DNA of 64,000 nucleotides from JADJRG01 sp964474905 (GCA_964474905.1 CAYYUP010000006.1:94445-158444); one strand, 5' to 3'. Counted from the stretch's first letter, positions 33,443-43,321 are shown. Notes: generated by a model not told the origin, from the letters alone. Numbers and translations: made by a program.

Positions 33443-35530
33443 ATGTCTGATTCTGATCTCGACCTCCGCACCCTCGAATCTATGGATGAAGCCGCTGTTG
33501 AGGCGGCTCTCCCGACCCTGACGACCGCCGGTCTCGAGGTTCTACTCCGGCGGGCGAACCGTGAGTATTGGGATAACGACGCGCCGACGCTCTCCGATCC
33601 GCTCTACGATCGTTTGGTCGAGCGCATGCGCAAGCTCGACCCCGAGGCTGCGGTCCTGGGGGAGATGGGGCCGAGTCCCTCCGAGGGCCCAAAGCTCGAC
33701 GCCGACGAGGCGATCCAGCTGGCGCCAGCGCAGCGCTTTGGGGCAACCGTGGTGCACAAGCGGCCGATGCTCTCCCTGGGCAAATGCTACAACGAGGCCG
33801 ATCTGCTGGCCTGGGCGGCGAAGATCAATGGCGACTTTGTCGTGATGCCAAAGATGGACGGTATCGCCTGCTCTCTGCGCTACGACAGTGCTGGTGCGCT
33901 GGTTTTGGCGGCGACTCGCGGCTCCGGGACCGAGGGCGAGGACATCACAGTCAATGTACTCGCGATCGCCGATGTGCCGTCAAAGATCGCGACCGAGCAC
34001 GCGAAGGGGGTCGAGGTCGAGGTCCGCGGCGAACTCTATATGCGCCTCAGCCACTTCGAGTTTTACAAGGATGAGCACTCCCATCCGCGGAATCTGACCG
34101 CTGGATCGGTCAAACAAAAGGACCCCTCAAAGAGCCGCGCGCATCACCTGTCGTTTTTTCCCTACGATGTGATCGGGCCCCAGTTGGTCGATGAGCGCGC
34201 GAAGTTCGAATTTTTGGCGACCGCGGGCTTTCGCGTCGACGGTTTTGAAATCGCGACCAAAGACGAGTTGCAAGCGACCTTTGAGCGCTTTGTACGGGAT
34301 CGTCCGAGCCTCGACTACGAGATCGACGGCGTGGTCTACCGAGCCACAGAGACCGCCGAGCATGCCCGCTTAGGCGAGACCGGGCACCATCCGCGCTACG
34401 CAATTGCCTACAAATTTCAGGGCGTAGTGGGCCATACAGAGCTGCTGGATGTGCTCTGGTCAGTGTCGCGTAATGGCACGATCACACCGGTGGCGATCCT
34501 CGAGCCCTTGGAGCTGAGCGGGGCGATGATCGGTCGGGCGAGTCTGCACAATATCAACCGCTTTGAGGAGTTGGGTCTGACCCGCGGCTGCAAAGTGGAG
34601 GTCAGTCGACGCGGTGGCGTGATTCCGCAGGTCGAAGGAGTCGCGGAGCCGGGCCCGGGCGCGGAGCCCTATGTGGTGCCGACGCTCTGTCCTGCCTGCG
34701 GCGGGCCGGTCGATCGCCGCAAAAAACGGGAGGGCGAGTTTCTCTGGTGCGCAAACCCAAAAAACTGCGCGCAGGCCCGGCTCCGCGAACTCGAGCATTT
34801 CGCGAAAGTGATCGACATTCAGGGATTTGGTCCCAAAATCGTCGCCCAAGCGGTGGATGCGGGACTGTTGAGCGGACCGGTCGATTTTTATCGGCTCCGG
34901 GCGGTCGATCTGGCAGGCCTAGACAGGCTGGGCGAGCGCAGTGCGAATCGGCTGATCGAGCAGGTGGATGCCCACCGCGAGGTGCCATTGCCGACATTTT
35001 TGAAGGCCCTGGGCATCGAGCATCTGGGGCGGCAAAACGGGACGCTGCTGGGCAAAAATTTTGGCACGCTGGCGGCGATCCGGGCGGCGACTCGGGACGA
35101 TTTGATGGCGATCAAGGGCATCAAAGACGCCATCGCGGATGCGCTTGTCGATGGGCTCAAGGAGCGGGCGTCGCTCGTCGATGGGCTCTTAGAGCATATT
35201 AAGGTGATCGAGGGCGCGGCGGGCCTGCCAAAGGATGAGCCCGCAGCGGGCGGTGTGCTGGCGGGGCAGAGCTTTCTCTTTACAGGGGCGCTGACGACCT
35301 GCTCACGCTCAGAGGCGCAGAAAAAGGTGCGAGCGCTGGGGGCAGAGACCCCGAGCGGGGTGTCCAAGAGTCTGTCGTATCTAGTGGTCGGCGGTGATGA
35401 ACTGGCGAGCGGCAAGAAGTCGTCGAAGATCAAAAAGGCGGAGGCCCAAATCGCGAAGGGGGCAGCGCTGAAGATCATCTCGGAGGCGGATTTTGTCGCC
35501 CTTATGGGGAGTGTCAGTAGCGCGAGCTGA
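33443..35530 (+). CDS. ligA: NAD+-dependent DNA ligase LigA
   Basis: 695 residues, close to the usual 670. The Ia domain comes first (REYWDNDAPTLSDPLYDRLV). The adenylation lysine is in KMDG (Lys137), followed by RGSGTEGEDIT, AYKFQ-type nucleotidyl motifs and the OB fold. Four zinc-finger cysteines follow (CPACGG...CANPKNC), then HhH segments and a C-terminal BRCT region (GALTTCSRSEAQKKVRALG). It seals nicks during replication and repair using NAD+. The usual KLDG is KMDG here, a conservative change. The start ATG 33443 is preferred over upstream GTG 33419. The 294-bp gap upstream is non-coding apart from the terminator. Confidence 0.97.
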   Translation: MSDSDLDLRTLESMDEAAVEAALPTLTTAGLEVLLRRANREYWDNDAPTLSDPLYDRLVERMRKLDPEAAVLGEMGPSPSEGPKLDADEAIQLAPAQRFGATVVHKRPMLSLGKCYNEADLLAWAAKINGDFVVMPKMDGIACSLRYDSAGALVLAATRGSGTEGEDITVNVLAIADVPSKIATEHAKGVEVEVRGELYMRLSHFEFYKDEHSHPRNLTAGSVKQKDPSKSRAHHLSFFPYDVIGPQLVDERAKFEFLATAGFRVDGFEIATKDELQATFERFVRDRPSLDYEIDGVVYRATETAEHARLGETGHHPRYAIAYKFQGVVGHTELLDVLWSVSRNGTITPVAILEPLELSGAMIGRASLHNINRFEELGLTRGCKVEVSRRGGVIPQVEGVAEPGPGAEPYVVPTLCPACGGPVDRRKKREGEFLWCANPKNCAQARLRELEHFAKVIDIQGFGPKIVAQAVDAGLLSGPVDFYRLRAVDLAGLDRLGERSANRLIEQVDAHREVPLPTFLKALGIEHLGRQNGTLLGKNFGTLAAIRAATRDDLMAIKGIKDAIADALVDGLKERASLVDGLLEHIKVIEGAAGLPKDEPAAGGVLAGQSFLFTGALTTCSRSEAQKKVRALGAETPSGVSKSLSYLVVGGDELASGKKSSKIKKAEAQIAKGAALKIISEADFVALMGSVSSAS

Positions 35531-35554
35531 ACGGGCTCGCCTCTGGGGTCGCGA

Positions 35555-35592
35555 CACGAAGCACGAAGCACGAAGCACGAACCACGAACCAC
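35555..35592 (+). repeat. 7-bp tandem repeat CACGAAG/C
   Basis: Five tandem copies of CACGAAG or CACGAAC plus a partial one between ligA and the oxidoreductase gene, ending about 12 bp before the latter's start. Simple slippage repeat. Confidence 0.85.
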
Positions 35593-35604
35593 TTAATAGT
35601 AGAT

Positions 35605-36315
35605 ATGAGCAATCACGACGACAAGCTCGAGCGGATCGTAGCCGCCCGTATGAAACTCCGCCGGCGCTTTGAGGCGCAGATGCTAGCGAGCCCTTCACTC
35701 GCCGATGCACAACCCCAAGGCAAGGGGCCGATCAATCGCCACGGGATGCCAGAATTGCCCCCAGGGCAGCACCTGACCAAGAAATGGCCCGTTCTTGATC
35801 TCGGGGTCAAGCCCGAAATCACAGCAAGCGACTGGCAACTAAAAATCGACGGAGCCTGCAGTGCGCCGCGGATAATCCGCTGGGAAGAACTGGTAGGTCC
35901 CGGGCTAGGGCTCGCACAGGTGGAGGATGTGAGCGACTTCCACTGCGTGACGACTTGGTCAAAGCTGGGGATCCGTTGGTGCGGAGTGAGACTAGTCGAT
36001 GTGCTAGCCCTCTGTGAGCCCGATGACGATGCAGGCTTTGTGTTCTTTCATGGATCCGATGGCTATACGACGAATCTATCGATCGTCGAGGCTGTGAAAT
36101 CAGATGTGCTGCTGGTATTCGAGGCCGAAGGTGCAGCGCTGGATGTCGAGCATGGCGGGCCAGTGCGAGTGATCACTCCGCAGCTCTACGCGTGGAAAGG
36201 GACAAAATGGGTGTCGAGGATCGAGATCCTGCGGGAAAATCGGTTGGGGTTCTGGGAGCGGAATGGGTATTCGAATACGGCGTATCCGTGGCGGAATGAT
36301 CGATATAGTGGTTGA
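35605..36315 (+). CDS. Sulfite-oxidase-like molybdopterin oxidoreductase (236 aa)
   Basis: A single Mo-binding (SUOX-fold) domain. It includes LPPGQHLTKKWPVLDLG, IRWEEL, the Cys that would ligate molybdenum in DFHCVTTWSKLGIRWCG, and WKGTKWVSRIEIL near the end. It resembles stand-alone YuiH-type proteins of about 200-240 residues, smaller than sulfite oxidase because the dimerisation and heme domains are absent. No Tat signal is seen, so it is probably cytosolic. The natural substrate of this group is uncertain. It starts 74 bp after ligA on the same strand. Confidence 0.9.
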   Translation: MSNHDDKLERIVAARMKLRRRFEAQMLASPSLADAQPQGKGPINRHGMPELPPGQHLTKKWPVLDLGVKPEITASDWQLKIDGACSAPRIIRWEELVGPGLGLAQVEDVSDFHCVTTWSKLGIRWCGVRLVDVLALCEPDDDAGFVFFHGSDGYTTNLSIVEAVKSDVLLVFEAEGAALDVEHGGPVRVITPQLYAWKGTKWVSRIEILRENRLGFWERNGYSNTAYPWRNDRYSG

Positions 36316-36332
36316 GGCCTGGCGGTTGGTTT

Positions 36333-36442
36333 TGTGGGTTGGTTTTGGGGGTTGATTTTGTGGGTTGGTTTTGGGGGTTGATTTTGTGGGTTGATTTTGT
36401 GGGTTGATTTTGTGGGTTGATTTTGTGGGTTGATTTTGTGGG
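36333..36442 (+). repeat. 13-bp-class tandem repeat (GTGGGTTGATTTT) running into an assembly gap
   Basis: Repeats of GTGGGTTGATTTT with GGTTTTGGGGG variants fill this stretch after the oxidoreductase gene. The last copies have an exact 13-bp period and run into the N run, so the gap probably hides more copies. Confidence 0.85.
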
Positions 36443-36542
36443 NNNNNNNNNNNNNNNNNNNNNNNNNNNNNNNNNNNNNNNNNNNNNNNNNNNNNNNNNN
36501 NNNNNNNNNNNNNNNNNNNNNNNNNNNNNNNNNNNNNNNNNN
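36443..36542. other. Assembly gap (100 N) inside tandem repeat
   Basis: Placeholder of exactly 100 N. Left side is the 13-bp repeat; right side resumes 22 bp before the stop of the MbnH-like gene, so no gene is evidently broken. Confidence 0.95.
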
Positions 36543-36564
36543 ATGGGAGCAGCGGTGGTTGCCC

Positions 36565-37722
36565 CTAATCAGCGAAGGGATCGCTAAAGGCAGGGTCGGT
36601 GAGGAATTGTTGGTCCGTGAAGCTGTGGAGGAATGCGAGGAGATCGAGCTTTTCGCCTTCGCTTAGCTCAAATCCGCGGACTAGAGGGTCTTTGTAGGGA
36701 CTCTCGCGGCCGTCCCCGATGTGGGCTCCCTCGGTTAGCTCGCGGCCGCCAGCGGCGTAGAAATCGATGACCTCTTCTAAGGTTTTAATGCTTCCGTCGT
36801 GCATGTAGGGGCCCGTAACTTCAATGTTTCGGAGACTGGATGCGCGAAAGCGCCCCATGTCGGTGGCCTCGCCGGTGAAGGCGTAAAGGCCGACGTTGGG
36901 CTCTGGGTAGGCGCCTGCTCCGTCGATGTTGTAGAGGCCGGTGTTGAAGAAGGCGAGCTCGCGCTGGCTGGAGTCGAGAGCGAAGAAGGCCGCTGCGAGG
37001 TTGAGGCCGGCGTGGCAGTGGTAACACTCGAGACGCTCGGAGAAGAAGAGCTCAAAACCCCTCTTGGCGGCGGGGCTGATGGCGCTGGCGTTGGCGCCGT
37101 AGAGGTAATCGTCGTAGGGGGAATTGCCGGAGATGAGGGTGCGCTCGAAGCTGGCGATGGCGAAGACGATGTTGTCAAAGGTGGTGGGATCGGTTTCGCC
37201 TGGGAAGGCAGCGGCGAAGCGCTCTTGGTAGTCGGCGTCGGCGGCGAAACGGGCGAGGATTTCGTCTTCGTGGCCAGTGGCGCCGAGCTCGACCGGGTGC
37301 TCGCCAAAGATGGGTACCCGCGCCTGTTGCTCTAATAGCTCGAGGTTGGGGTTGGCCCAGGTGTAGGTCGGGAAGTAGGCGACGTTGGCCAAGGACATGG
37401 CGTTTCGCGGCACAATGTCGCCTGTCGAGCCCTCGGGCAACGCCTTGCCGTCGGCGAATCCCTTGGCCTGATCATGACAGCTACCGCAAGAAAAGGTCTG
37501 ATTGCCCGAGATCCGCACGTCGTAAAAGAGGTACCGACCGAGCTCAACCTTGGCCGCACTCATGGCATTGTCGGCGGGCACAAAAGGCTCGGGAAAACCG
37601 TCCGGTAGCTGCCATTGCCAGGGATCTGGGTCGTCGGGCGTTGCCGCCGTTGGCTCGCAGGCGAGGGCGGCAAAGAGGAGCAGCGCGGCGCTGAGTGGAA
37701 GGGCGAGCTTGGGTTGAATCAT
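36565..37722 (-). CDS. Diheme cytochrome c peroxidase-like protein, MbnH type (385 aa)
   Basis: A lipobox-like ALAC (Cys22) follows the signal. Two c-type heme motifs, CGSCH and CYHCH, are set in the bacterial cytochrome c peroxidase/MauG fold (VELGRYLFYD, YMHDGSIKTLEEVIDFY). Coupled by an ATGA overlap to an MbnP-like gene, it is best read as MbnH. In that family the diheme enzyme reaches a bis-Fe(IV) state and oxidises a Trp of MbnP to kynurenine, creating a copper site. The assignment rests on the partner rather than on residues that separate MbnH from other peroxidases. Confidence 0.88.
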   Translation of the reverse strand: MIQPKLALPLSAALLLFAALACEPTAATPDDPDPWQWQLPDGFPEPFVPADNAMSAAKVELGRYLFYDVRISGNQTFSCGSCHDQAKGFADGKALPEGSTGDIVPRNAMSLANVAYFPTYTWANPNLELLEQQARVPIFGEHPVELGATGHEDEILARFAADADYQERFAAAFPGETDPTTFDNIVFAIASFERTLISGNSPYDDYLYGANASAISPAAKRGFELFFSERLECYHCHAGLNLAAAFFALDSSQRELAFFNTGLYNIDGAGAYPEPNVGLYAFTGEATDMGRFRASSLRNIEVTGPYMHDGSIKTLEEVIDFYAAGGRELTEGAHIGDGRESPYKDPLVRGFELSEGEKLDLLAFLHSFTDQQFLTDPAFSDPFAD

Positions 37723-38564
37723 GGCTCTGTGACCGTCCGAAAGACGGTTTGGGCCCCGGGGTGGGTCGCGTTGGTGCCGTGCTCTAAGCCCAGGGCGGTG
37801 AAGAGCGGGGCGCACTCTGGATCGCTCGGTCCCGACATGCAGCCCTCGACGGGGTCCTCCATCATGTCGTTGGCGGTGGTTAAGTCGGCACCCTGCACCA
37901 AGGCGGCGAGGTCGATGGCGAGGGTGTCGGTGGCCGGGTTAAAATTGTCGAAGGCGAGGCTGATTCGGTTGCCGTTGGCGCAGGTGTAACCCTCGGCGGT
38001 ATCGCCCGCGCAGCCGGTGGCGCCGAGGTGAAAAACGAAGGACTCACCACCCTCGGCCGTGAGATCGACGCGCATGTATTTGTAGCCGCCGAGCCAACTC
38101 CAGTACATGCCGGGGATGTTGAGCGGCGAGGGAGCCGAGGCGCTGTCGAGGTGGTTTTGTGCCTCGGGTACGCCGAGCGTGAACTCGATGCCGGTGATCT
38201 CCGAATCGTCGCTCCGCTGACCAGTGATTTCGAGGTTTTTCTGGGGACTGCCGACACACTCACCGGAGGCGTCCTCGAAGTCGAGTAGGGCGATGGTGCC
38301 GGATTGCCACTCGGATTCGTCGAGCACCAAGGCCTCGCGGCTGCCATCGCTGTGCAGGATGATGATGTCGTGCAGATAGAGCCGAAAGTCGTTGGCCTGC
38401 AGGTTGGCGTTGGTGGTGCCGAGACCGCTGTAACTTTGGCCGCATGCAAAGTCGATGTCGCCGACCATCGGCGCGAAGCGGATCGTGACGGCCCGGTCTT
38501 CGGGGTCGTTGCAGCCAGTGATGAGCGGCACGCTGAGCGCGAGGACGAGGGCGATTCGATGCAT
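37719..38564 (-). CDS. MbnP-like copper-binding lipoprotein (metallo-mystery pair four-Cys protein)
   Basis: 281 residues. Lipobox LITGC (Cys18). The family pattern is clear: VTIRFAPMVGDIDFACGQSY, LRLYLHDIIIL-like strand, ALLDFEDASGEC, FTLGVPEAQNH, LNIPGMYWSWLGGYKYMRV, FVFHLGATGCAG and YTCANGNRISL. The four conserved cysteines are present and probably disulfide-bonded. MbnP-family proteins bind copper after a Trp is oxidised by the MbnH peroxidase. The ATG at 38564 starts the signal peptide. Its stop overlaps the peroxidase start (ATGA), so the two are translated together. No methanobactin genes are visible, so this is the wider pair found apart from methanobactin loci. Confidence 0.9.
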   Translation of the reverse strand: MHRIALVLALSVPLITGCNDPEDRAVTIRFAPMVGDIDFACGQSYSGLGTTNANLQANDFRLYLHDIIILHSDGSREALVLDESEWQSGTIALLDFEDASGECVGSPQKNLEITGQRSDDSEITGIEFTLGVPEAQNHLDSASAPSPLNIPGMYWSWLGGYKYMRVDLTAEGGESFVFHLGATGCAGDTAEGYTCANGNRISLAFDNFNPATDTLAIDLAALVQGADLTTANDMMEDPVEGCMSGPSDPECAPLFTALGLEHGTNATHPGAQTVFRTVTEP

Positions 38565-38633
38565 CCCAACGACGATAGTGGCATCGCTCGGAGAGCGGTA
38601 GGGCATTTTGTCGCAGTGCATGCTAGAGGTGGC

Positions 38634-39386
38634 TTAGTGCCGCTCTCGGACCTTTTTTTGTTTCGGGTCGATGGCCCGCAAGACCTCGGCGAGCTGCCCC
38701 CGGTCGAGGTTTTTTTGGGTCTCAGAGAGTTCGAGAACGAGGTTGTCACCGGCGCTCTCGACGATCTCGATCCGCTCGACCGCGCCGGAGATCGGCGACA
38801 GCGAGAGCGTCATGCTGCGGTAGATCCGACGGGCGGGAGAATTTTGCGGCGGCAGTACAGTGAGGCGGATCCCGGCGCCGCGCGGTCGCGAGAGGCGAGC
38901 CGAGAGTTCGAGTGCGGTGGCCTGCTCGAGGTCCTCGGGTGGCGGTGCAAAGGCGCCGACGAGGTGAGTCGCGAGCCACTTGAGGGTCGCGCTTGGCCGC
39001 AGTGGCGCGATGTTTTGGGGGTCGTCGGCGTTGGCCAGCAGCGTGCAACGATCGCCTTGGATAAGCGTCGTCGAACCCGCCAGATCGTCGTCGTGAAGAA
39101 GCAGGCGCTCGGGGCCGATGAAGACCAGGGTGCCGGGCATGCTCCGCGGTTTGCCGTCTAAGTAGAGCGACGAGCGGCGGATCGTCGTCAACTTGGCGAC
39201 CAAATTTTGAGTGCTCTGCGCGTAGCTCCGCCAGAGATCGAGGCGCCGCCGAACCACCCGATCGCGGCCGACCGCGAGCCCCGGCAGCAGGGTCGCGCCA
39301 CCGCAGGTAAGCAGTGCTCCGAGGCCCCCGAGCGCGCGCAGCAGCGAGCGACGGTCCTGCGCGGGCACGGGCGATCGCCGGCTCAT
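38634..39386 (-). CDS. LolA-like outer-membrane lipoprotein carrier protein (250 aa)
   Basis: The N-terminus DRRSLLRALGGLGALLTCGG looks like a Tat-type signal. The rest is a LolA-like half-barrel: LVAKLTTIRRSSLYLDGKPRSMPGTLVFIGPERLLLHDD, with repeated strands and RIEIVESAGDN near the end (segments abbreviated by eye). LolA-like periplasmic proteins next to MMPL exporters are typical of lipid-export loci. The gene immediately follows the MMPL reading frame across an assembly gap, which hides the junction. Start ATG 39386. Confidence 0.8.
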   Translation of the reverse strand: MSRRSPVPAQDRRSLLRALGGLGALLTCGGATLLPGLAVGRDRVVRRRLDLWRSYAQSTQNLVAKLTTIRRSSLYLDGKPRSMPGTLVFIGPERLLLHDDDLAGSTTLIQGDRCTLLANADDPQNIAPLRPSATLKWLATHLVGAFAPPPEDLEQATALELSARLSRPRGAGIRLTVLPPQNSPARRIYRSMTLSLSPISGAVERIEIVESAGDNLVLELSETQKNLDRGQLAEVLRAIDPKQKKVRERH

Positions 39387-39424
39387 CACGAGCCCTCTCG
39401 ATCGTTTTTTCCGTTTTTTCCGTT

Positions 39425-39524
39425 NNNNNNNNNNNNNNNNNNNNNNNNNNNNNNNNNNNNNNNNNNNNNNNNNNNNNNNNNNNNNNNNNNNNNNNNNNNN
39501 NNNNNNNNNNNNNNNNNNNNNNNN
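39425..39524. other. Assembly gap (100 N) flanked by TTTTCCGT-type repeats
   Basis: Both sides carry tandem TTTTTTCCG / TTCCGTTTC repeats (9-bp period), so a slippage repeat of unknown length is missing between the MMPL and LolA-like genes. Confidence 0.95.
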
Positions 39525-41907
39525 TTCCGTTTCTTCCGTTCTTCTCGTCTTTTTCGCGGGCACTGGGTGCAGCTCGATCTTCGCGGAAGAGCTGGCGGAG
39601 CAGGCGATAGAGCCCGGGGGTCGCGAAGATGCCGAGCCCCGGGGCGATCGCGCAGCCGCTGGCGATCGCGATGCCAAAGGCTTGCCAGGTCGGTTCGGGC
39701 GTGGCGACGAGGGCGAGACCGCCGGCGATCTGGCAGAGGCTAGAGAGCAGCAGGGCGCCGACGAGCAGCGGTCGCTGGCGATCGATCGACCGACAGGCAC
39801 GGCCGCCGGCGATCATGCCGGCGGCGCCGACGAGCAGCAGGGCCGGTAGCAGGGCCGGACCTATCGGGATGCCGGCGGCTCCGATGGCGATGATCAGCGC
39901 GCATTCGCTGGCCACCGCGGTGATCGCCGCGGCGAGGGCAAGGGCGAGGCTGCGGGTCGCGAGCCAGATGATGAGGGCGCCGATCCACAGGCCAGCGCCC
40001 GCGTAGAGCCCCAGACGCCCGCGAAGATGTCGGCGATCGGCCGCCTCGGCGAGCACCGATCCGCGGAGCACGAGCGCTTCGCCGTCATCGCCGGCGAGCG
40101 TGACCTGCGTGGGCTCAACGGCGAGGAAGGCTCGCGAGCGCAGTGTGACTTGCTCGTCGCCCGAGGCCACCCGGTGGGCGGCGATCCAGTTGCGTAAGGT
40201 CCCGCGCAGGGCCGCGGCGGGCGAGGGTCGGGTGCGCAGATCGACGGCCCCGCGAAGGAACTCGGCGAAGGCCTGCGGGCGGAGTTCGGCGCGGCGCAGC
40301 GAGGCCTCGAGATCGATCATGCGGGCGCCGATCTCGAGGGCATTGAGGGCGGCCTCGCGGCGGTCGAGTTCGTCGTCGCTGAGTACGAAAGCGCCGGGCG
40401 TATCGAGGCGGCGGAGTTCGCCGGCGAAGCCCTCGGCGAGTGCATGCGCGTCGCGGATCGAGCGCTCTAGTGCGGTCTCGAGATCGGGCCCCGAGCTGTC
40501 GAGAGTGACGAGCATCTCGGGGTCAAAAAAGTCGCGGCGGATCACCCTCCGTGCGCTCCGCAGCGCGGGGTCTCCGAGTTCGATCGCCGCCGGTCCCTGG
40601 ATCTCGACGCGTTCGCTCCAGAGGGCGCCGGCCATGAGCACGCCGCCGCAAAGCAGCACCGCGAGTGCCGGCCACGGGCGCAGGCGGAGTGAGAGACCCC
40701 GCGGTGGTCGCGAGGGACCCGGGGGCTCGGCCGCGCTTAAGAGGCGCAGGGCGACCGTGAAGGCGGCGATCGCCGCCATCCATGCAAGCGCCCAGCGATG
40801 CCAAAGGGGGTAGGGCGCGAGCAGCAGCGGCAACAATGCGGTCGCGAGGATCATCGGCCCGGCGATGCCACTGACGGCGATGCTCTGGCGTTGTCGTTGC
40901 ACCCGGCCCTCACCGGCGACGCCGATCATCATCGCCAGCAGCGGCAGGGTCAGCAGCTCGATGGCACCGCCGCCGGCGACCAGGACGACGAGGCCTGTGA
41001 GCGTTGCGCCGCCGATCACCAAGAGCGGTCCTACGAGCCTCAGACCGAGCGCCAGGATCATCATGACCAGGGCGGCCGCACTCAGCAGCGTGCGCCCAAG
41101 GCCCCGCGACACCGCGGCTTCGCTGGCGGCCTTGCGCAGAGGTACGCCGTCGGCACGGAGTTCGATCGATGGGTCGGTGCCGACATCTGCGACGGTTTTG
41201 GTGAGCGCGGCGACCAGGGCCGCGGCATCGCGATTGGCGCGCAGCTCGAGGAGGAGGGCACGGCCGTCGGCGGATCGCAGATCTCCGGCCGCGCTCGCCT
41301 CGGCCCCACCAAGAGGTCCCCGCAGACCGATGCCCACATCACCGAGCAGGCTTGAGATGCCGAGGGGGTCGCGGCGCGGCGAGTCACCTGCGGCGGCGAA
41401 GAGGGGGCTCGTCAGGTGTGCACGGATCCCGGCGACGGCACTGTCGACCGAATCTGGCTCTAGGTGTTGGGCGAGCGCGTCGTGACGAGCCGGGGGGATC
41501 AGGTACAGGAGGTGTTGGTTGAGCCAGGCGGAGGTCTCCTGCGAGGGAGCTGCGAGGGCTCGACTGGGCTCGGCAAAATCCCGGTGGATGCGATCGGCGG
41601 CGATCTGTAGCGCGCCTGTGCGAGTGCCTGGGTTGGTCCCGGCGTTGACGGCCTCGTCGCCGCCCCGGGACTCTTGGATCTCGAGGTGAATCCACAGCGA
41701 AGAGGACTCCTGCGAGCGCTGCTCTGTTGCGACCAGGCTGTCGACTGCACCGCTAAGCGGGGCATCGCGGCGAATCACCACAGCCAGGGCCACACTTGTG
41801 GCAATAAGCCACACCGCGACGAGCACCCAAGGGGGGGCTCGTCCGCGGCCTCGGCTTTGCCCGCCTGTGCTTTGAGGTTCCCTCACGATCGGCGCAGAGG
41901 CTAGCAT
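39525..41907 (-). CDS. MMPL/RND-like lipid exporter, 3' end hidden by gap
   Basis: About 794 residues are visible from ATG 41907. One N-terminal membrane helix (VLVAVWLIATSVALAVVI) and a large periplasmic domain come first. A cluster of hydrophobic helices follows (about 270-390), then a second N-terminal-like helix, a second periplasmic domain (about 440-640) and a last helix cluster (about 650-770). This is the duplicated MMPL/RND plan of hopanoid or glycolipid exporters. The visible end is Lys/Glu/Asn-rich (KDEKNG) before the N run, so the C-terminus and stop are missing. Any reading beyond the gap toward the LolA-like gene is not supported. Confidence 0.82.
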
Positions 41908-42097
41908 AGAGGCTGCAAATCTCGCGAACAGGCAATTTCACTGGAGTTGGGCTCTTGACGGCATTGCGTAAGTCTCGGGTTGAGATCTGCTTGGGTGTGG
42001 GCTCGGGCCCTACCAGGGAGGAATTTCTGTAGTCAGGAAGGCGTCACAGGGCGGTGACTTGAATCTTGCATGCGAGTTAGCGAACAAGTAGAGGATT

Positions 42098-43168
42098 ATG
42101 ATGCATGCAGAGGAAACGCCGGCGAGGGCCCTCGTTCACGAGCTTCGATTACTGCTTCCTCGATTGGACGAGAGCGCGCCAGATCCGGGCTCTTCGCTGT
42201 TTTGCCGGATCGTCGGTGGCCTGACGGTCGAGCCCGAAGAGCGGAGCAATCCGCATCAAGAGGCGATCGTCTCACCGCTCGGTGAGTGGGCCGAGCGTCA
42301 TGGTCTTGCTCAGGAGGCGGTGATCGCCGAGCGTCTAGAGCAGGTGCGCTTCAACGTGCTCGTCGCTCAAACCTATCCCCTGGCGCCCTACGAGGAGTTT
42401 TTGCTTGCGGCGAAGTGGTGCACTTGGCTCTTTTTTCACGACGACTGGCTCTGTGATCGTCAGGCGAGCTGCGCAGACGGCATCGTCGGTCCGGATGTGC
42501 TGAGGGGCGTCCATCAGAGCCTCCTGGAGGTGCTCGGCGGACGGGCGCCCGGGCCCTCCGATCCGCTCGAACGTTCACTGCACGAGATCGCCGTCGAGGC
42601 CCTGCGCTGGGGCGGAGTCGAGTGGATGGAGCGTTTTCGCTATAACGTGCGTTGCCACTTTGCCGCGAATGAGAAGGAGGCGGAGAATCGCCAGCGGGGC
42701 CTGGTGCCTTCGGTCTCCGAGTACATCAAGATGCGCCCGCTCTCCGGCGCTGTGTACACTGCGTTCGACTTTGTCGAGCTGGTCGAGGACCTGGATATCG
42801 GGCCCGATTTGCGGTCTCACGTGGCCTTTCGCAGGCTGGCGTTGCTCGCCAACAACTGCATCTGTTGGCTGAACGATCTCTACTCGTTGGCCAAGGAGAT
42901 CTTCGAGGGCAACCCGAACAACCTGGTGCTCGCGCTGCGCCATGAGCGAGATCTAAGCCTCGCCGAGGCGATGAGCCAGGCGGTCGAGATGCACAACCGC
43001 GAGTACGGCGAGTTTGAGGCGCTTTTGGGCGAGTTGACGGGGCTAGGGCTGGTCCTCGATCGCGATCTTCGGGCCTATCTTCGCGGGATTCGCTCGTGGA
43101 TGTTGGGCAACGCGGCCTGGTCGCAGCAGACTCTTCGCTACCAAGATCTCCTAAACATGACACTGTAA
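42098..43168 (+). CDS. Class I terpene synthase (356 aa)
   Basis: The Asp-rich motif is DDWLCD (115-120) in FFHDDWLCD, and the NSE triad is NDLYSLAKE (259-267) with Asn259, Ser263 and Glu267. The RY pair near the C-terminus (LRYQDL) is conserved in bacterial sesquiterpene cyclases. It ionises a prenyl diphosphate such as FPP in the cytosol, with Mg2+; the product cannot be read from sequence. Length is normal. AGAGG lies just before the ATG at 42098 (an in-frame ATG follows at once). No prenyl transferase or tailoring enzyme is adjacent, so it appears to be an orphan synthase. Confidence 0.93.
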   Translation: MMHAEETPARALVHELRLLLPRLDESAPDPGSSLFCRIVGGLTVEPEERSNPHQEAIVSPLGEWAERHGLAQEAVIAERLEQVRFNVLVAQTYPLAPYEEFLLAAKWCTWLFFHDDWLCDRQASCADGIVGPDVLRGVHQSLLEVLGGRAPGPSDPLERSLHEIAVEALRWGGVEWMERFRYNVRCHFAANEKEAENRQRGLVPSVSEYIKMRPLSGAVYTAFDFVELVEDLDIGPDLRSHVAFRRLALLANNCICWLNDLYSLAKEIFEGNPNNLVLALRHERDLSLAEAMSQAVEMHNREYGEFEALLGELTGLGLVLDRDLRAYLRGIRSWMLGNAAWSQQTLRYQDLLNMTL

Positions 43169-43321
43169 GCCACTGGAGGCCCACATAGGGCTATTTCTGA
43201 TTTTTTCGCATGGATGCAGGGCCGGTCGTTTGTGAGCCGCCAGGGGGTCGCGGCCGCTGATCTCGGGGCGACGACAGCAAAGGGCATGATCTAAGATGGC
43301 GTCTCAGCCGTCGGCGTTCTG

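Noticed and set aside
38746..39424. Continuation of the MMPL reading frame through the N run into the LolA-like gene
   Set aside because: The N run has an arbitrary length, so the frame beyond it has no meaning; the LolA-like protein is in another frame with its own start.
25116..43168. A single biosynthetic cluster joining the HPPD-FAD fusion and the terpene synthase
   Set aside because: About 14 kb of housekeeping and lipoprotein genes on both strands separate them; no shared operon or tailoring enzyme.
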